From Planctomycetaceae bacterium (lineage in GTDB: Bacteria > Planctomycetota > Planctomycetia > Planctomycetales > Planctomycetaceae): a stretch of 41,496 bases of DNA. A program made the position numbers and the translations under genes. The notes below the pieces were generated by a model. The model saw nothing but the letters and a program-made list of their open reading frames with translations. It was not told the DNA's origin and did not search any database. The stretch lies in the NCBI GenBank assembly GCA_029259815.1, contig JAJDEJ010000215.1, forward strand, positions 1 to 41,496, read 5' to 3'. Positions 34,439 to 41,496 of the stretch are shown one piece after another. How positions within the stretch are numbered: the stretch's first letter is position 1; each line of letters begins with the position of its first letter.

Positions 34439-35851
34439 TCAGCTCAGTTCCCATCCCGAGCGGTACTCACCATGCAGGACCGACTCGGCCTCTGGAACGC
34501 CTTCGGTCGTCATCGTGTCTGGATTCCACAGGAGCCGTTTGCGAGTTCGCAGTGCTGCAACGCCGAGGAGTGTGATCTCGGTGAGTCGCGCTCCGTACTC
34601 GAAGTGGGAACTCGCCGGGGCTCCTCCTTTGATGGCATCGATCCAGTCCCGATGATGACCATTCGAACGCGAGAGACTCGGTTCGGGCCGAGTGAACTCG
34701 GCATCTCGTTGCTCGGGAAGCAACTGAGGCATTCCTCCCGCGCCTCCGCACAGCATCAGGCCTTCGTCACCGACAAACAAGACTCCACGTGAGGGCAGCA
34801 CGCTTCCCGTCGGCAATGCGTCAGGATGCCGAGGCTTCAGTCCGCCACTGTACCAATGAATACGGACCGGCGGATGATCGTCGCGAGCGGCGAAGTCGAA
34901 GTAGCCGATCTCTCCATACGGCACGAGTTGTTGATCCGTGTAACCTGCAGGAAACATCTCGACTGACGTCGGGGCGTGGAGATCCAGCGCCCAGCAGGCG
35001 GCGTCAAGATCATGGCAGCCGAAGTCACCCATCGCCCCGCATCCAAAGTCCCAATAGTCTCGCCAACTGACCGGAGCATAGGAAGAATGAAACGGTCGCT
35101 GCTCGCGTGGTCCAAGCCAGAGATCCCAGTCCAGTCCAGCCGGGACGGGCTGCGCTTCCGTCGGAACTCCTTGGAGAGTCGGGTTCCACCGCGTCGTGGG
35201 CACCCAGGCATGAACCTCGGTCACTTCACCAATCGCGCCGCCCCAGATCCATTCGCAAGTCTGCCGGATCCCCTCATGGGAGTGACCCTGATTCCCCATC
35301 TGCGTGGCCACACCCGTCTGCTCGGCGACTTTTGCCACCAGACGAGCTTCGGCGATGTTATGGGTGAGAGGTTTCTCACAGTAAATGTGCTTGCCTGATC
35401 TCATCGCAGCCAAGGAAATTGTCGCATGCAGATGATCGGGTGTCGCACACAACACGGCATCGAAATCGCTGTCTGGCTTCAGGAGCTCACGGAAGTCAAC
35501 GTGTTCGCTGCATCGGTAGTTTTCGCGCTTGTCGCCATAGTGCCTCTCGATTTCGACACGGACTGGTTTTCGACCTGCGACGCCTTTGTAATAGAACTTT
35601 TCGAGGCTCCAGTGCTCAACGGGATCGACGACGCTGGTGATTTGCACATCAGCGAGCTTCATCAGTTCGCGAGCATTCTGTAATCCACGTCCACCGGCAC
35701 CGACGAGTGCCACGTTGACCGTCTCGCTGGGGGGCGTATGATCGGGGCCCCCCAGAACAAACCGAGGAACGATGTGAAAGGCACCAAGTGCACCGGTAGC
35801 CTGGGAGAGAAAAGTACGTCGAGTGGGCAGTCGATTCGTGGATTCAGACAT
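34439..35851 (-). CDS. Tat-exported Gfo/Idh/MocA-family oxidoreductase
   Basis: 470 residues from the ATG at 35851 with GGAAGG about 10 nt upstream; an ATG six codons earlier overlaps that site. The N-terminus has a twin-arginine signal (TRRTFLSQATGALGAF), so it is secreted folded with its cofactor. Rossmann loop VALVGAGGRGLQNA, ATPDHLHATISLAAM, then the intact catalytic motif HIYCEKPLTHNIAEA. The C-terminal domain has WRDYWDFGCGAMGDFGCHDLDAACW with the catalytic His. This longer exported subfamily is abundant in Planctomycetes and probably oxidises sugars in the periplasm, like glucose-fructose oxidoreductase. It is unlinked by direction to the exported propellers. Confidence 0.92.
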   Translation of the reverse strand: MSESTNRLPTRRTFLSQATGALGAFHIVPRFVLGGPDHTPPSETVNVALVGAGGRGLQNARELMKLADVQITSVVDPVEHWSLEKFYYKGVAGRKPVRVEIERHYGDKRENYRCSEHVDFRELLKPDSDFDAVLCATPDHLHATISLAAMRSGKHIYCEKPLTHNIAEARLVAKVAEQTGVATQMGNQGHSHEGIRQTCEWIWGGAIGEVTEVHAWVPTTRWNPTLQGVPTEAQPVPAGLDWDLWLGPREQRPFHSSYAPVSWRDYWDFGCGAMGDFGCHDLDAACWALDLHAPTSVEMFPAGYTDQQLVPYGEIGYFDFAARDDHPPVRIHWYSGGLKPRHPDALPTGSVLPSRGVLFVGDEGLMLCGGAGGMPQLLPEQRDAEFTRPEPSLSRSNGHHRDWIDAIKGGAPASSHFEYGARLTEITLLGVAALRTRKRLLWNPDTMTTEGVPEAESVLHGEYRSGWELS

Positions 35852-35893
35852 CGGAGTGACCTTCCGCAAAGGGACTCAGATTCAAACAAGAAA

Positions 35894-35927
35894 GGCTCTG
35901 CCGGTTCCCTGAGGAATCGGCAGAGCC
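35894..35927 (-). terminator. Rho-independent terminator of the DUF1559 gene
   Basis: GGCTCTGCCGGTTCC and GGAATCGGCAGAGCC form a 15-bp stem (one G-T) with loop CTGA. On the minus strand TTTCTTGTTT follows, so it terminates transcription coming from the DUF1559 gene at 35981. The stem shares CGGCAGAGCC with the hairpin at 20498-20507. Confidence 0.85.
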
Positions 35928-35980
35928 GCGTGCTTTTGATCGTGAAGGACTGAACAAAGCTGCTCGGCCGAGCACTTCGA

Positions 35981-36964
35981 TCAGAAGTTGTCGATCACTT
36001 CGCCGTCACTGCGAGTGCCTAAGGCTTGATAGGTCGCAGTATCAATTGAGTAACTGATGAAGCGGACCGATCCGTCGCCGAGCAGGAAGTGCGAACCTCC
36101 TTCGTGATAACTCCAGTACTTCTGATTTGACGGACCAGAATCAGGATTGTCGTCAGGCACACCACGTGAAAAAGTGAACATCTCAAGGATGTGATCCTTA
36201 CGACCGGAGTACAGTGGCGGATATCCGCGACCGCACAGCGGCCATCCGTAAGTCAGATCCTCGTGCTGTCCACGCTCGCCGACCATGCAGGTGTTTGACG
36301 TTCCATCGGTAATGCTGCGGAACTTGGTGGCGCTGTTGTTGTAGAAGATACCCTCATAGCCAGACGTATCCTGACAGGGGACGTCGTCAGGCGAGAGGAT
36401 TCCCCAAAGCGAAGTCATTCCGCAATCCCAATTGAGCGTTTTGCCGCACACACCCAGGTAGTTGGACACGGCCATCGAGCCATTCGTGACCAAGTAGGCG
36501 CCCGAGCCTGTTGGGCCGGAAAAGACGGATCCGCTACGTGGGTCGGAAGGACACGACAAAATGGCCTTGGGCTGCTTCCACGTGTAGTTGGTACCGGGAT
36601 TGTTGGTCTCCTCCTGCCCAAAGAACTCAGAACAACGACCACCATAGGCGAAGTTCAGTTGATTGTAGTCATTGCCCAAGTCAATATAGGGCAGAATGTA
36701 GGCGATCCATGACCAGCCGTTTCCTCGACCAGCCGCAGTTCCGGTGTACAAGTTGCCGATGGGAAACGTCAGATGCGTGTCGTGATAGTTGTGCAGTGCC
36801 AAGCCGATCTGCTTGAAGTTGTTTTTGCACTGTGTGCGACGAGCAGCTTCACGAGCCTGTTGAACCGCAGGCAGCAAGAGTGCAATCAGAATCGCGATGA
36901 TCGCAATGACCACCAGCAATTCAATGAGAGTAAAACCGGGACGGAAATTCCTCTGTTGCTTCAT
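35981..36964 (-). CDS. DUF1559 pseudopilin-like protein
   Basis: 327 residues from the ATG at 36964, 7 nt after GGAGG; the longer frame adds eight residues without a ribosome-binding site. The N-terminus has the type IV prepilin/pseudopilin signature: basic [10 protein letters not shown], cleavage before [22 protein letters not shown], with Glu at +5. Then [28 protein letters not shown], which is almost invariant in DUF1559. The C-terminus has [18 protein letters not shown], the H-X9-DG motif of the family. Planctomycete genomes have dozens of copies; a role in envelope fibres or secretion is suspected, unproven. It follows the small lipoprotein gene by 62 bp and has its own terminator. Confidence 0.95.
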   Translation of the reverse strand: MKQQRNFRPGFTLIELLVVIAIIAILIALLLPAVQQAREAARRTQCKNNFKQIGLALHNYHDTHLTFPIGNLYTGTAAGRGNGWSWIAYILPYIDLGNDYNQLNFAYGGRCSEFFGQEETNNPGTNYTWKQPKAILSCPSDPRSGSVFSGPTGSGAYLVTNGSMAVSNYLGVCGKTLNWDCGMTSLWGILSPDDVPCQDTSGYEGIFYNNSATKFRSITDGTSNTCMVGERGQHEDLTYGWPLCGRGYPPLYSGRKDHILEMFTFSRGVPDDNPDSGPSNQKYWSYHEGGSHFLLGDGSVRFISYSIDTATYQALGTRSDGEVIDNF

Positions 36965-37026
36965 CACGACCTCCAAGGCAAATGGCAAAAAAACGTCTCG
37001 CCAATCGAACGGACAACTGGCAAATT

Positions 37027-37470
37027 TCAGTCAAGCGAAATTACAATCTCGTCATCGCCCTCCCCTCGGGGAGGAATTTCAATGGTTGTTTCATAAGTGG
37101 TTGCGACCTTGATCTGATCTCGAGGCATGTCATCCGCCGGGATTCCCGGTGCCGTGATCACTTTGACGTTGTACTTCTTACCGGGCGTCGGTCCGGTTTC
37201 TCCAGAGATCTCGAACCTTCCCTCTTTGATTTCGCCGCTGGAGCCATTGCCGCCTTGTCCGGCAACAGGGTCAAAGTAGATTGTCGCTCTTTCCATCAAC
37301 GGTTGCCCCGACAGAGTAACCGTGCCCGCAAGCGGTACGCGATCACCGGCCGATGTTCCCCCGCACCCTGTGATCGGCAGGACAACCGCGATCACAACAG
37401 CAGCCAATGGAAGGCACCGGCCACTCCAACCGTATGGCCGGGAATGGGTGCATGACTCAACTTCCGACAT
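37027..37470 (-). CDS. Small lipoprotein with carboxypeptidase-regulatory-like fold
   Basis: 147 residues, start supported by GGAGA 8 nt upstream. Signal II lipobox LPITGCGG (Cys about 36) after a hydrophobic stretch [12 protein letters not shown]. The mature part begins [26 protein letters not shown] and continues with [21 protein letters not shown], a transthyretin-like/carboxypeptidase regulatory beta-sandwich of about 100 residues. Such lipoproteins are found regularly just upstream of DUF1559 genes in Planctomycetes, as here. Function unknown; anchored in a membrane by lipid, probably facing the periplasm. Confidence 0.88.
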   Translation of the reverse strand: MSEVESCTHSRPYGWSGRCLPLAAVVIAVVLPITGCGGTSAGDRVPLAGTVTLSGQPLMERATIYFDPVAGQGGNGSSGEIKEGRFEISGETGPTPGKKYNVKVITAPGIPADDMPRDQIKVATTYETTIEIPPRGEGDDEIVISLD

Positions 37471-37490
37471 GTGTACTTCTCCGATTCAAC

Positions 37491-37988
37491 TCAATAGAAA
37501 CCCAGGTGACTCAGATTGAATTCACTGACGTAAGAACGATCGTCCACGAGCAGTCGCCATCGACAGTCAGACAAACCTGAAAATCGTCGAAGCAACGACC
37601 TGCTTCGCTTCATTGAGCCGCGAATTTCTGTGGGAGTAAACTTGCAGCGAATACCAACTTGTCTGGCGACCATCCCTCGCCGGTAAGCAGATCTGACTGG
37701 ATGATCCTCCTCGGGATGAAGGCACCCTGTCGCATTTAGCACTGTTGCACTCAGCACTGGCGGATCCAGGGGAGTGGTCCCTCGTGCGGAATGTTCGGTC
37801 GTTTGCAGCCGTTTTGTGGGAAGCCTGTGACCACAGAGTTTGCTTCCCGGACGCCAATCGCTTTCGACGACCTGACCGGTCGGTCGATGGTCTGTTAGAA
37901 GAAGAGTAACTCTCCAAGCACCTTTGATGAACTCAAGAGGTCCCAGCCTGCCTTGTTGGCCAGCTTGACGGATGGAGTTACTCATCAT
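37491..37988 (-). CDS. Doubtful 165-codon frame upstream of the lipoprotein gene
   Basis: A frame of 165 residues that ends 20 bp before the lipoprotein gene, so it looks operon-like. However, there is no strong ribosome-binding site, the protein is rich in Arg and Ser with no recognisable motif, and codon use is scattered. It may be a non-coding leader of the lipoprotein/DUF1559 unit. Listed for completeness. Confidence 0.2.
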   Translation of the reverse strand: MMSNSIRQAGQQGRLGPLEFIKGAWRVTLLLTDHRPTGQVVESDWRPGSKLCGHRLPTKRLQTTEHSARGTTPLDPPVLSATVLNATGCLHPEEDHPVRSAYRRGMVARQVGIRCKFTPTEIRGSMKRSRSLLRRFSGLSDCRWRLLVDDRSYVSEFNLSHLGFY

Positions 37989-38417
37989 GTATTCGAGTAC
38001 TCTCTTACCAATAAAAAGAAGAAAGTATCAAGAACGTAACTTTACCGATGGTGAAATGCAACATATCGATATCGATCAATCTCTCTAAGTGGGCAAAAAA
38101 AGAGGGATGAGGTGCATGGGGCATTAACGTGATTCATGGAGTGGCACCTGACCGTCAATCACAGTCGTGGTACTGTTCGTTGTTTCTGTCGCGAAGAATG
38201 CGACATGGCGATATCGGGTGCGAGAAAGGAAATACGCCTTTGCATGCGGCTGGGTTGTAAGCCGCTGCTGAGACGGCTTCTGCCTGGAAAATCTGCACGA
38301 GATGACAGGAAGGCCCTCCCGTATTACTGTGAAAGTTATCATGGAGCGATTCACTCGGACGATCGCCTTTGCTTTGCTGGTTGATGAATCACAAGCCCCT
38401 TTGGGAAAGTATCTCGG
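37989..38417. other. AT-rich divergent intergenic stretch
   Basis: 429 bp between the leftward lipoprotein/DUF1559 unit and the rightward sulfatase-fold gene. The part 37990-38100 is AT-rich against its surroundings, with CGATATCGAT at 38065-38075 among AT-rich runs, a likely promoter zone. AAGCCG and CGGCTT form a small stem near 38260-38280. No gene was recognised. Confidence 0.4.
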
Positions 38418-40643
38418 ATGAAACGTCGGATCGTCGTTGTGCTGATGTGCGTGTTCGGTTTGGCGGTCGCTGCTGGTTGGTGGTTTGGACGGTCCCCACA
38501 ATGGAACGTCGTGCTTGTGACGCTCGATACGACACGGGCGGATCATCTGGCATGTTATGGGCGGACGTCAGCCATGACGCCAAATCTCGACCGGGTTGCG
38601 TCGGACGGCCTCCTGTTCGAGCGAGCTTATACCGTCGTCCCAATTACTCTGCCCTCGCATGCCACGATGATGACGGGCAAGTTGCCGCCCGAGCATGGGC
38701 TACGAATCAACGGCATCAGCCGCTTGGCAGAATCGGTGCCCACTTTGGCCGAACTCCTCCGGGAGCGTGGATTTCGGACGGGTGCGTTTGTCTCATCGCT
38801 TGTCTTGGATCAACGATTTGGTCTGGCTCGGGGGTTTGAGAGCTATGATGATCGTCTGGGAGACGGCCCCCAAGGCCCGAATGCCGAACGCTCCGCTCCT
38901 GAAACAGTCTCTTCAGCCATCGCTTGGTTGAACTCCGTCGCCACCGAACCGGTGTTCTGCTGGGTCCACTTGTTCGATCCCCACCAGCCGTACGAAGATC
39001 ACCCTGCAGAATTTGGGGATCACTTCGAAGGACGTCCCTATGACGCGGAAATCGCTTACATGGATCAACAGGTCGGACGACTCCTGGATGAGCTTGTGCG
39101 CTTGGGCATTGCAGAAAAGACGTTGCTCATCATTGCAGGGGATCACGGTGAAGGGTTGGGGGAGCATGAGGAAGAATCTCATGGATACCTCGCGTACAAC
39201 TCGACGATGCATGTGCCGTTAATCATGCGGCACTCCCAGTTCATTAAGCCCGGGACACGCGTCGCCGATCCGGTCTCTTTGGTGGATGTCTTTCCCACGA
39301 TTCTGGATGGCCTCCAGATGGAGGAGCCCATGGGCTCTACAGGGCGCAGTTTGCTTTCTTACTTGCAATCCTCGTCTGTCGATCCGCGACCCTGTTACGG
39401 AGAAACCGAGGCACCTCTGATGGAAGGGGGGTGGAGTCCGCTCAGAACGTGGACAACGGATCGTTGGAAATACATCCAGTCGACAAATCCTGAACTGTAC
39501 GATCTGCAAGCCGACCCGGGCGAGGTACACAACCTTGTCGATCATCATGCCGAGGCAACGGCCCAAATGCGACAGGCATTATTCGATTTCGAAGCCGGGC
39601 TGATCGTCAATCAGGGCAAGAACGCCGTCCTCAGCGAGCAGGAGCAGCGAGCGCTGGCTTCGTTGGGATATGCGGAAGGTCACTTTGTTGACCAGCCTGA
39701 CGACACTCCGCGTCGCGACATTAAGGAGACGTTGAAGTACGCGGAGCAAGTCCATGAATGCATGCATTTGATTGATCGAAACGAGATGGAGCAGGCCCAG
39801 CTAATTCTCGAAGGTGTTGTCCTGTCGCTGCCGGATTACTCCAAAGCATGGGGCACGCTGGGGGTTTGTTATGCCAAGCAGTTCGACTATGCAGCTGCGG
39901 AGCAACATTTCCAACGAGCTGTGGAACTCGACCCAAATCAGAACTTCGCTCGCATTGGACTGGGACGCGCCCTGTTTGCCCAAGATCGATTCGAAGAGTG
40001 TGTCGAGCAGTTGTCGAAAGCGGTCGACGCTGATCCGACTGCCTTGGATGCTCAGTTTTTCCTCGGCGAGGCATGCCGCAAGGTCAAACGCTGGGATGAA
40101 TCCGAGAGTGCCTACGTCGCAGCGACGAAAATCGCCCCCGGCTTTCTCCGCGCCGAAATCGGACTTGCCGATCTGGCTCGCGATCGAGGGAACTCTGATG
40201 AGGCGATCAATCGCTATCGGACCATTCTGCAACGAGACCCCTTTGCAGCAGGAGCATATCTCGGCTTGGGACGTCTACTGGCACAGCAGAACCAAGACGC
40301 TGACGCTGTTCAGGCATTCGAGGTGTTGTTGCGACAGTCGCCGGGGCATCTCGATGGTCACATGGAATTGGCTCGACTGCTCATAAAGACTCAGAATCCT
40401 TCGCTTCATAATCCCGAACGATCTTCTCAACTTGCAGAACATGCTTGTCAATTGACGAATCGCAAAGAGGCAGAGCCCTTGAGATTGCTGGCTATGGTCT
40501 ATTCAGAAAATCAACAGTTCCAAAAGGCGGCTATAACAGCAGAAGCTGCATTGGAGATCGCACAGAAGTCTCATGCGGGATCGCTGATTTCGGAGATCGA
40601 ACAGGAGTTAGCCGAGTATTATGCGCGGGCCGGGCACGAATAG
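38418..40643 (+). CDS. Membrane-anchored sulfatase-fold hydrolase fused to TPR repeats (Thr nucleophile type)
   Basis: 741 residues. One N-terminal membrane anchor (about 4-22), then an alkaline-phosphatase/sulfatase-fold domain to about residue 430: VVLVTLDTTRADHL with metal ligands (D37), TPNLDRVASDG, and ITLPSHATMMTG at 76-87. Where formylglycine sulfatases have C-x-P-x-R, this protein has T77-L-P-S-H, so the nucleophile is Thr rather than a modified Cys. Further metal site GDHGEGLGEHEEESHG (about 241-256). The C-terminal part, from about 455, holds several TPRs: YSKAWGTLGVCYAKQFDYAAAEQHFQRAVELDP (in parts), FEECVEQLSKAVDADP, DEAINRYRTILQRDP. Such proteins are likely phosphatases, phosphotransferases or phosphodiesterases held to partners by the TPRs. 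Substrate unknown. Confidence 0.88.
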   Translation: MKRRIVVVLMCVFGLAVAAGWWFGRSPQWNVVLVTLDTTRADHLACYGRTSAMTPNLDRVASDGLLFERAYTVVPITLPSHATMMTGKLPPEHGLRINGISRLAESVPTLAELLRERGFRTGAFVSSLVLDQRFGLARGFESYDDRLGDGPQGPNAERSAPETVSSAIAWLNSVATEPVFCWVHLFDPHQPYEDHPAEFGDHFEGRPYDAEIAYMDQQVGRLLDELVRLGIAEKTLLIIAGDHGEGLGEHEEESHGYLAYNSTMHVPLIMRHSQFIKPGTRVADPVSLVDVFPTILDGLQMEEPMGSTGRSLLSYLQSSSVDPRPCYGETEAPLMEGGWSPLRTWTTDRWKYIQSTNPELYDLQADPGEVHNLVDHHAEATAQMRQALFDFEAGLIVNQGKNAVLSEQEQRALASLGYAEGHFVDQPDDTPRRDIKETLKYAEQVHECMHLIDRNEMEQAQLILEGVVLSLPDYSKAWGTLGVCYAKQFDYAAAEQHFQRAVELDPNQNFARIGLGRALFAQDRFEECVEQLSKAVDADPTALDAQFFLGEACRKVKRWDESESAYVAATKIAPGFLRAEIGLADLARDRGNSDEAINRYRTILQRDPFAAGAYLGLGRLLAQQNQDADAVQAFEVLLRQSPGHLDGHMELARLLIKTQNPSLHNPERSSQLAEHACQLTNRKEAEPLRLLAMVYSENQQFQKAAITAEAALEIAQKSHAGSLISEIEQELAEYYARAGHE

Positions 40644-41417
40644 TCGAAACAGGTCTGTCGTTGGCGATGGCAAGGTTGACAGATCACCTTCCCCACAGAG
40701 CCTGTGCTGGTCCAGCGAATCTTGAGTAACCGAACGTACACCGAGTCGAGCACGGTCGTCGCGACAAGTTGACAGTGTGCCACGTGAGCTTTGGCAATTG
40801 AAATGGGAGAACCACGAGGGCCGCGAGTGTGCGCAGACTGCTGCTGCGACAGCGGAGGAGAACGAAGTGCATCAGACGCCGAAAGGGCAAATTATTCAGC
40901 CGAACTTTTCGCTCAACAAGACAAGGGTTTTGGGTCCCATCATGCTGAGCAGTCTGAGCCGATTTGAGCCATTGAAACTGCTCTGTGTTGTTTGGCGCCG
41001 AACTTTCGGCGCACTCAAGTGCCACCAATGACAGTCGAGTCCCGTCAAATCGAGTAGCTGAAATCACAAATTGAAAGTCAAAAGAAACTGTGGCGATCTA
41101 TTGACTTGTATGTCGGATGAGTATTTTGACCGCACGGGGTTTCCCTTTGATAGCCAAAACGGCGGCATGTCCGGAACCGCCGTGGATCAATTCACGTGTG
41201 GACTGGACGTAGTTCTTAGTTTTTGAGCCTCGCTAAATCCGGCCATTGTCCGGCCAAGAAAGAGAGGCTTCATTGCGGGCCGGGTGCCAGAATCGTGCAA
41301 GCTCCATTATGCACTCTGGAATCTCTGGGCTGTTGCTCGGTTGCTCGCCTCGTGAGTAACCGTTCACGGGCTGGGATTGGTCTTGTGGTGAGGTGAGGAA
41401 TTTGGGACACCGTGGGC
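40644..41417. other. Intergenic stretch before the partial IS66 transposase
   Basis: 774 bp. Two small hairpins are present: GCGCCGA-ACTT-TCGGCGC (40995-41012), and ACGGCGG with CCGCCGT (41159-41183). Open frames on both strands around 40684-41067 have no recognisable motif. The right part probably belongs to the incoming IS66 element. Confidence 0.4.
41356..41370 (+). repeat. Candidate left end of a second IS66 element
   Basis: GTAACCGTTCACGGG begins with the GTA typical of IS66 ends and lies 71 bp before the transposase start. It differs from the ends of the first element (GTACGTGTTTAGCGT). Its partner would be outside the window, so this is unproven. Confidence 0.35.
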
Positions 41418-41426
41418 ATGACACGG

Positions 41427-41496
41427 ATGTCGCCCGAGTTGTGGGAGCAGGTGCCGCCTGAGGCGCAGGTCATCTTCATCGAGATGGCCCAGACGA
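41427..41496 (+). CDS. IS66-type transposase, 5' end only (runs off the window)
   Basis: The first 23 residues from the ATG at 41427, MSPELWEQVPPEAQVIFIEM, match the N-terminus of planctomycete IS66 transposases (SPELWxxVPPExQ). An ATG three codons earlier (41418) is an alternative start. This N-terminus is unlike that of the IS66 copy at 1418, so it belongs to a different IS66 subgroup. Nothing more can be said since the window ends. Confidence 0.7.
   Translation, partial: MSPELWEQVPPEAQVIFIEMAQT

Noticed and set aside
1-41496. CRISPR array, tRNA or rRNA genes, prophage
   Set aside because: No regularly spaced repeats, no cloverleaf-like or rRNA segments and no phage structural genes were seen on reading; a tRNAscan-SE and Rfam run would settle this.

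Overview
The window looks like chromosome of a planctomycete (order Planctomycetales). The signs are families concentrated in that phylum: a DUF1552/DUF1592 pair with planctomycete-type cytochrome motifs, a DUF1559 pseudopilin-like protein with a small partner lipoprotein, Tat-exported and cytoplasmic Gfo/Idh/MocA oxidoreductases, a sulfatase-fold/TPR protein, and many secreted beta-propellers. Base composition is moderately GC-rich by eye. No tRNA, rRNA or CRISPR array was seen.

Layout. 1-2.9 kb is a nested mobile-element island: a decayed IS256 transposase end, a REP-associated tyrosine transposase (RAYT) with an 18-bp tandem repeat at its 3' side, and a complete-looking IS66 copy (15-bp perfect terminal inverted repeats) lying 4 bp upstream of the RAYT start codon and abutting a clipped palindromic repeat. 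2.9-6.1 kb holds a DUF4112 protein, a class III aminotransferase and a sialidase-fold protein without a signal peptide. 6.2-11.0 kb is a minus-strand DUF1592 (multi-domain, cytochrome c motifs) then DUF1552 pair. 11.4-19.4 kb is a plus-strand run of four exported proteins: two FG-GAP propellers, a five-bladed-propeller glycosidase-like protein, and a thioredoxin-fold/sialidase-fold fusion whose thioredoxin part lacks the usual peroxidatic or CxxC cysteines. 19.5-24.8 kb is housekeeping: mazG, nadE, a small membrane protein, a parvulin-type prolyl isomerase and a membrane protein. 25.2-25.7 kb encodes a small exported protein with 41 cysteines, followed by two strong hairpins.

26.0-30.6 kb is a sugar- or polyol-type oxidoreductase locus: one canonical Gfo/Idh/MocA enzyme facing a minus-strand operon of an MFS transporter and two Gfo/Idh/MocA-like proteins with altered cofactor and catalytic motifs. 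31.4-32.7 kb is a near full-length integrase-type transposase killed by an amber codon and by loss of two of three catalytic acids. 33.0-37.5 kb has an HGSNAT-like (DUF1624) membrane acyltransferase, a Tat-type Gfo/Idh/MocA protein, and the DUF1559/lipoprotein pair. 38.4-40.6 kb is a membrane-anchored sulfatase-fold enzyme with threonine at the nucleophile position, fused to TPRs. The window ends inside the start of a second, unrelated IS66-type transposase.

Functional reading: most of the accessory content fits scavenging of complex glycans (outer propellers and glycosidase-like proteins, import by MFS, oxidation by Gfo/Idh/MocA enzymes, possible transamination). No substrate can be named from sequence alone. 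The best candidates for something undescribed are the cysteine-less thioredoxin-fold/sialidase fusion inside the exported propeller cluster, the 41-cysteine protein, and the degenerate oxidoreductase pair.
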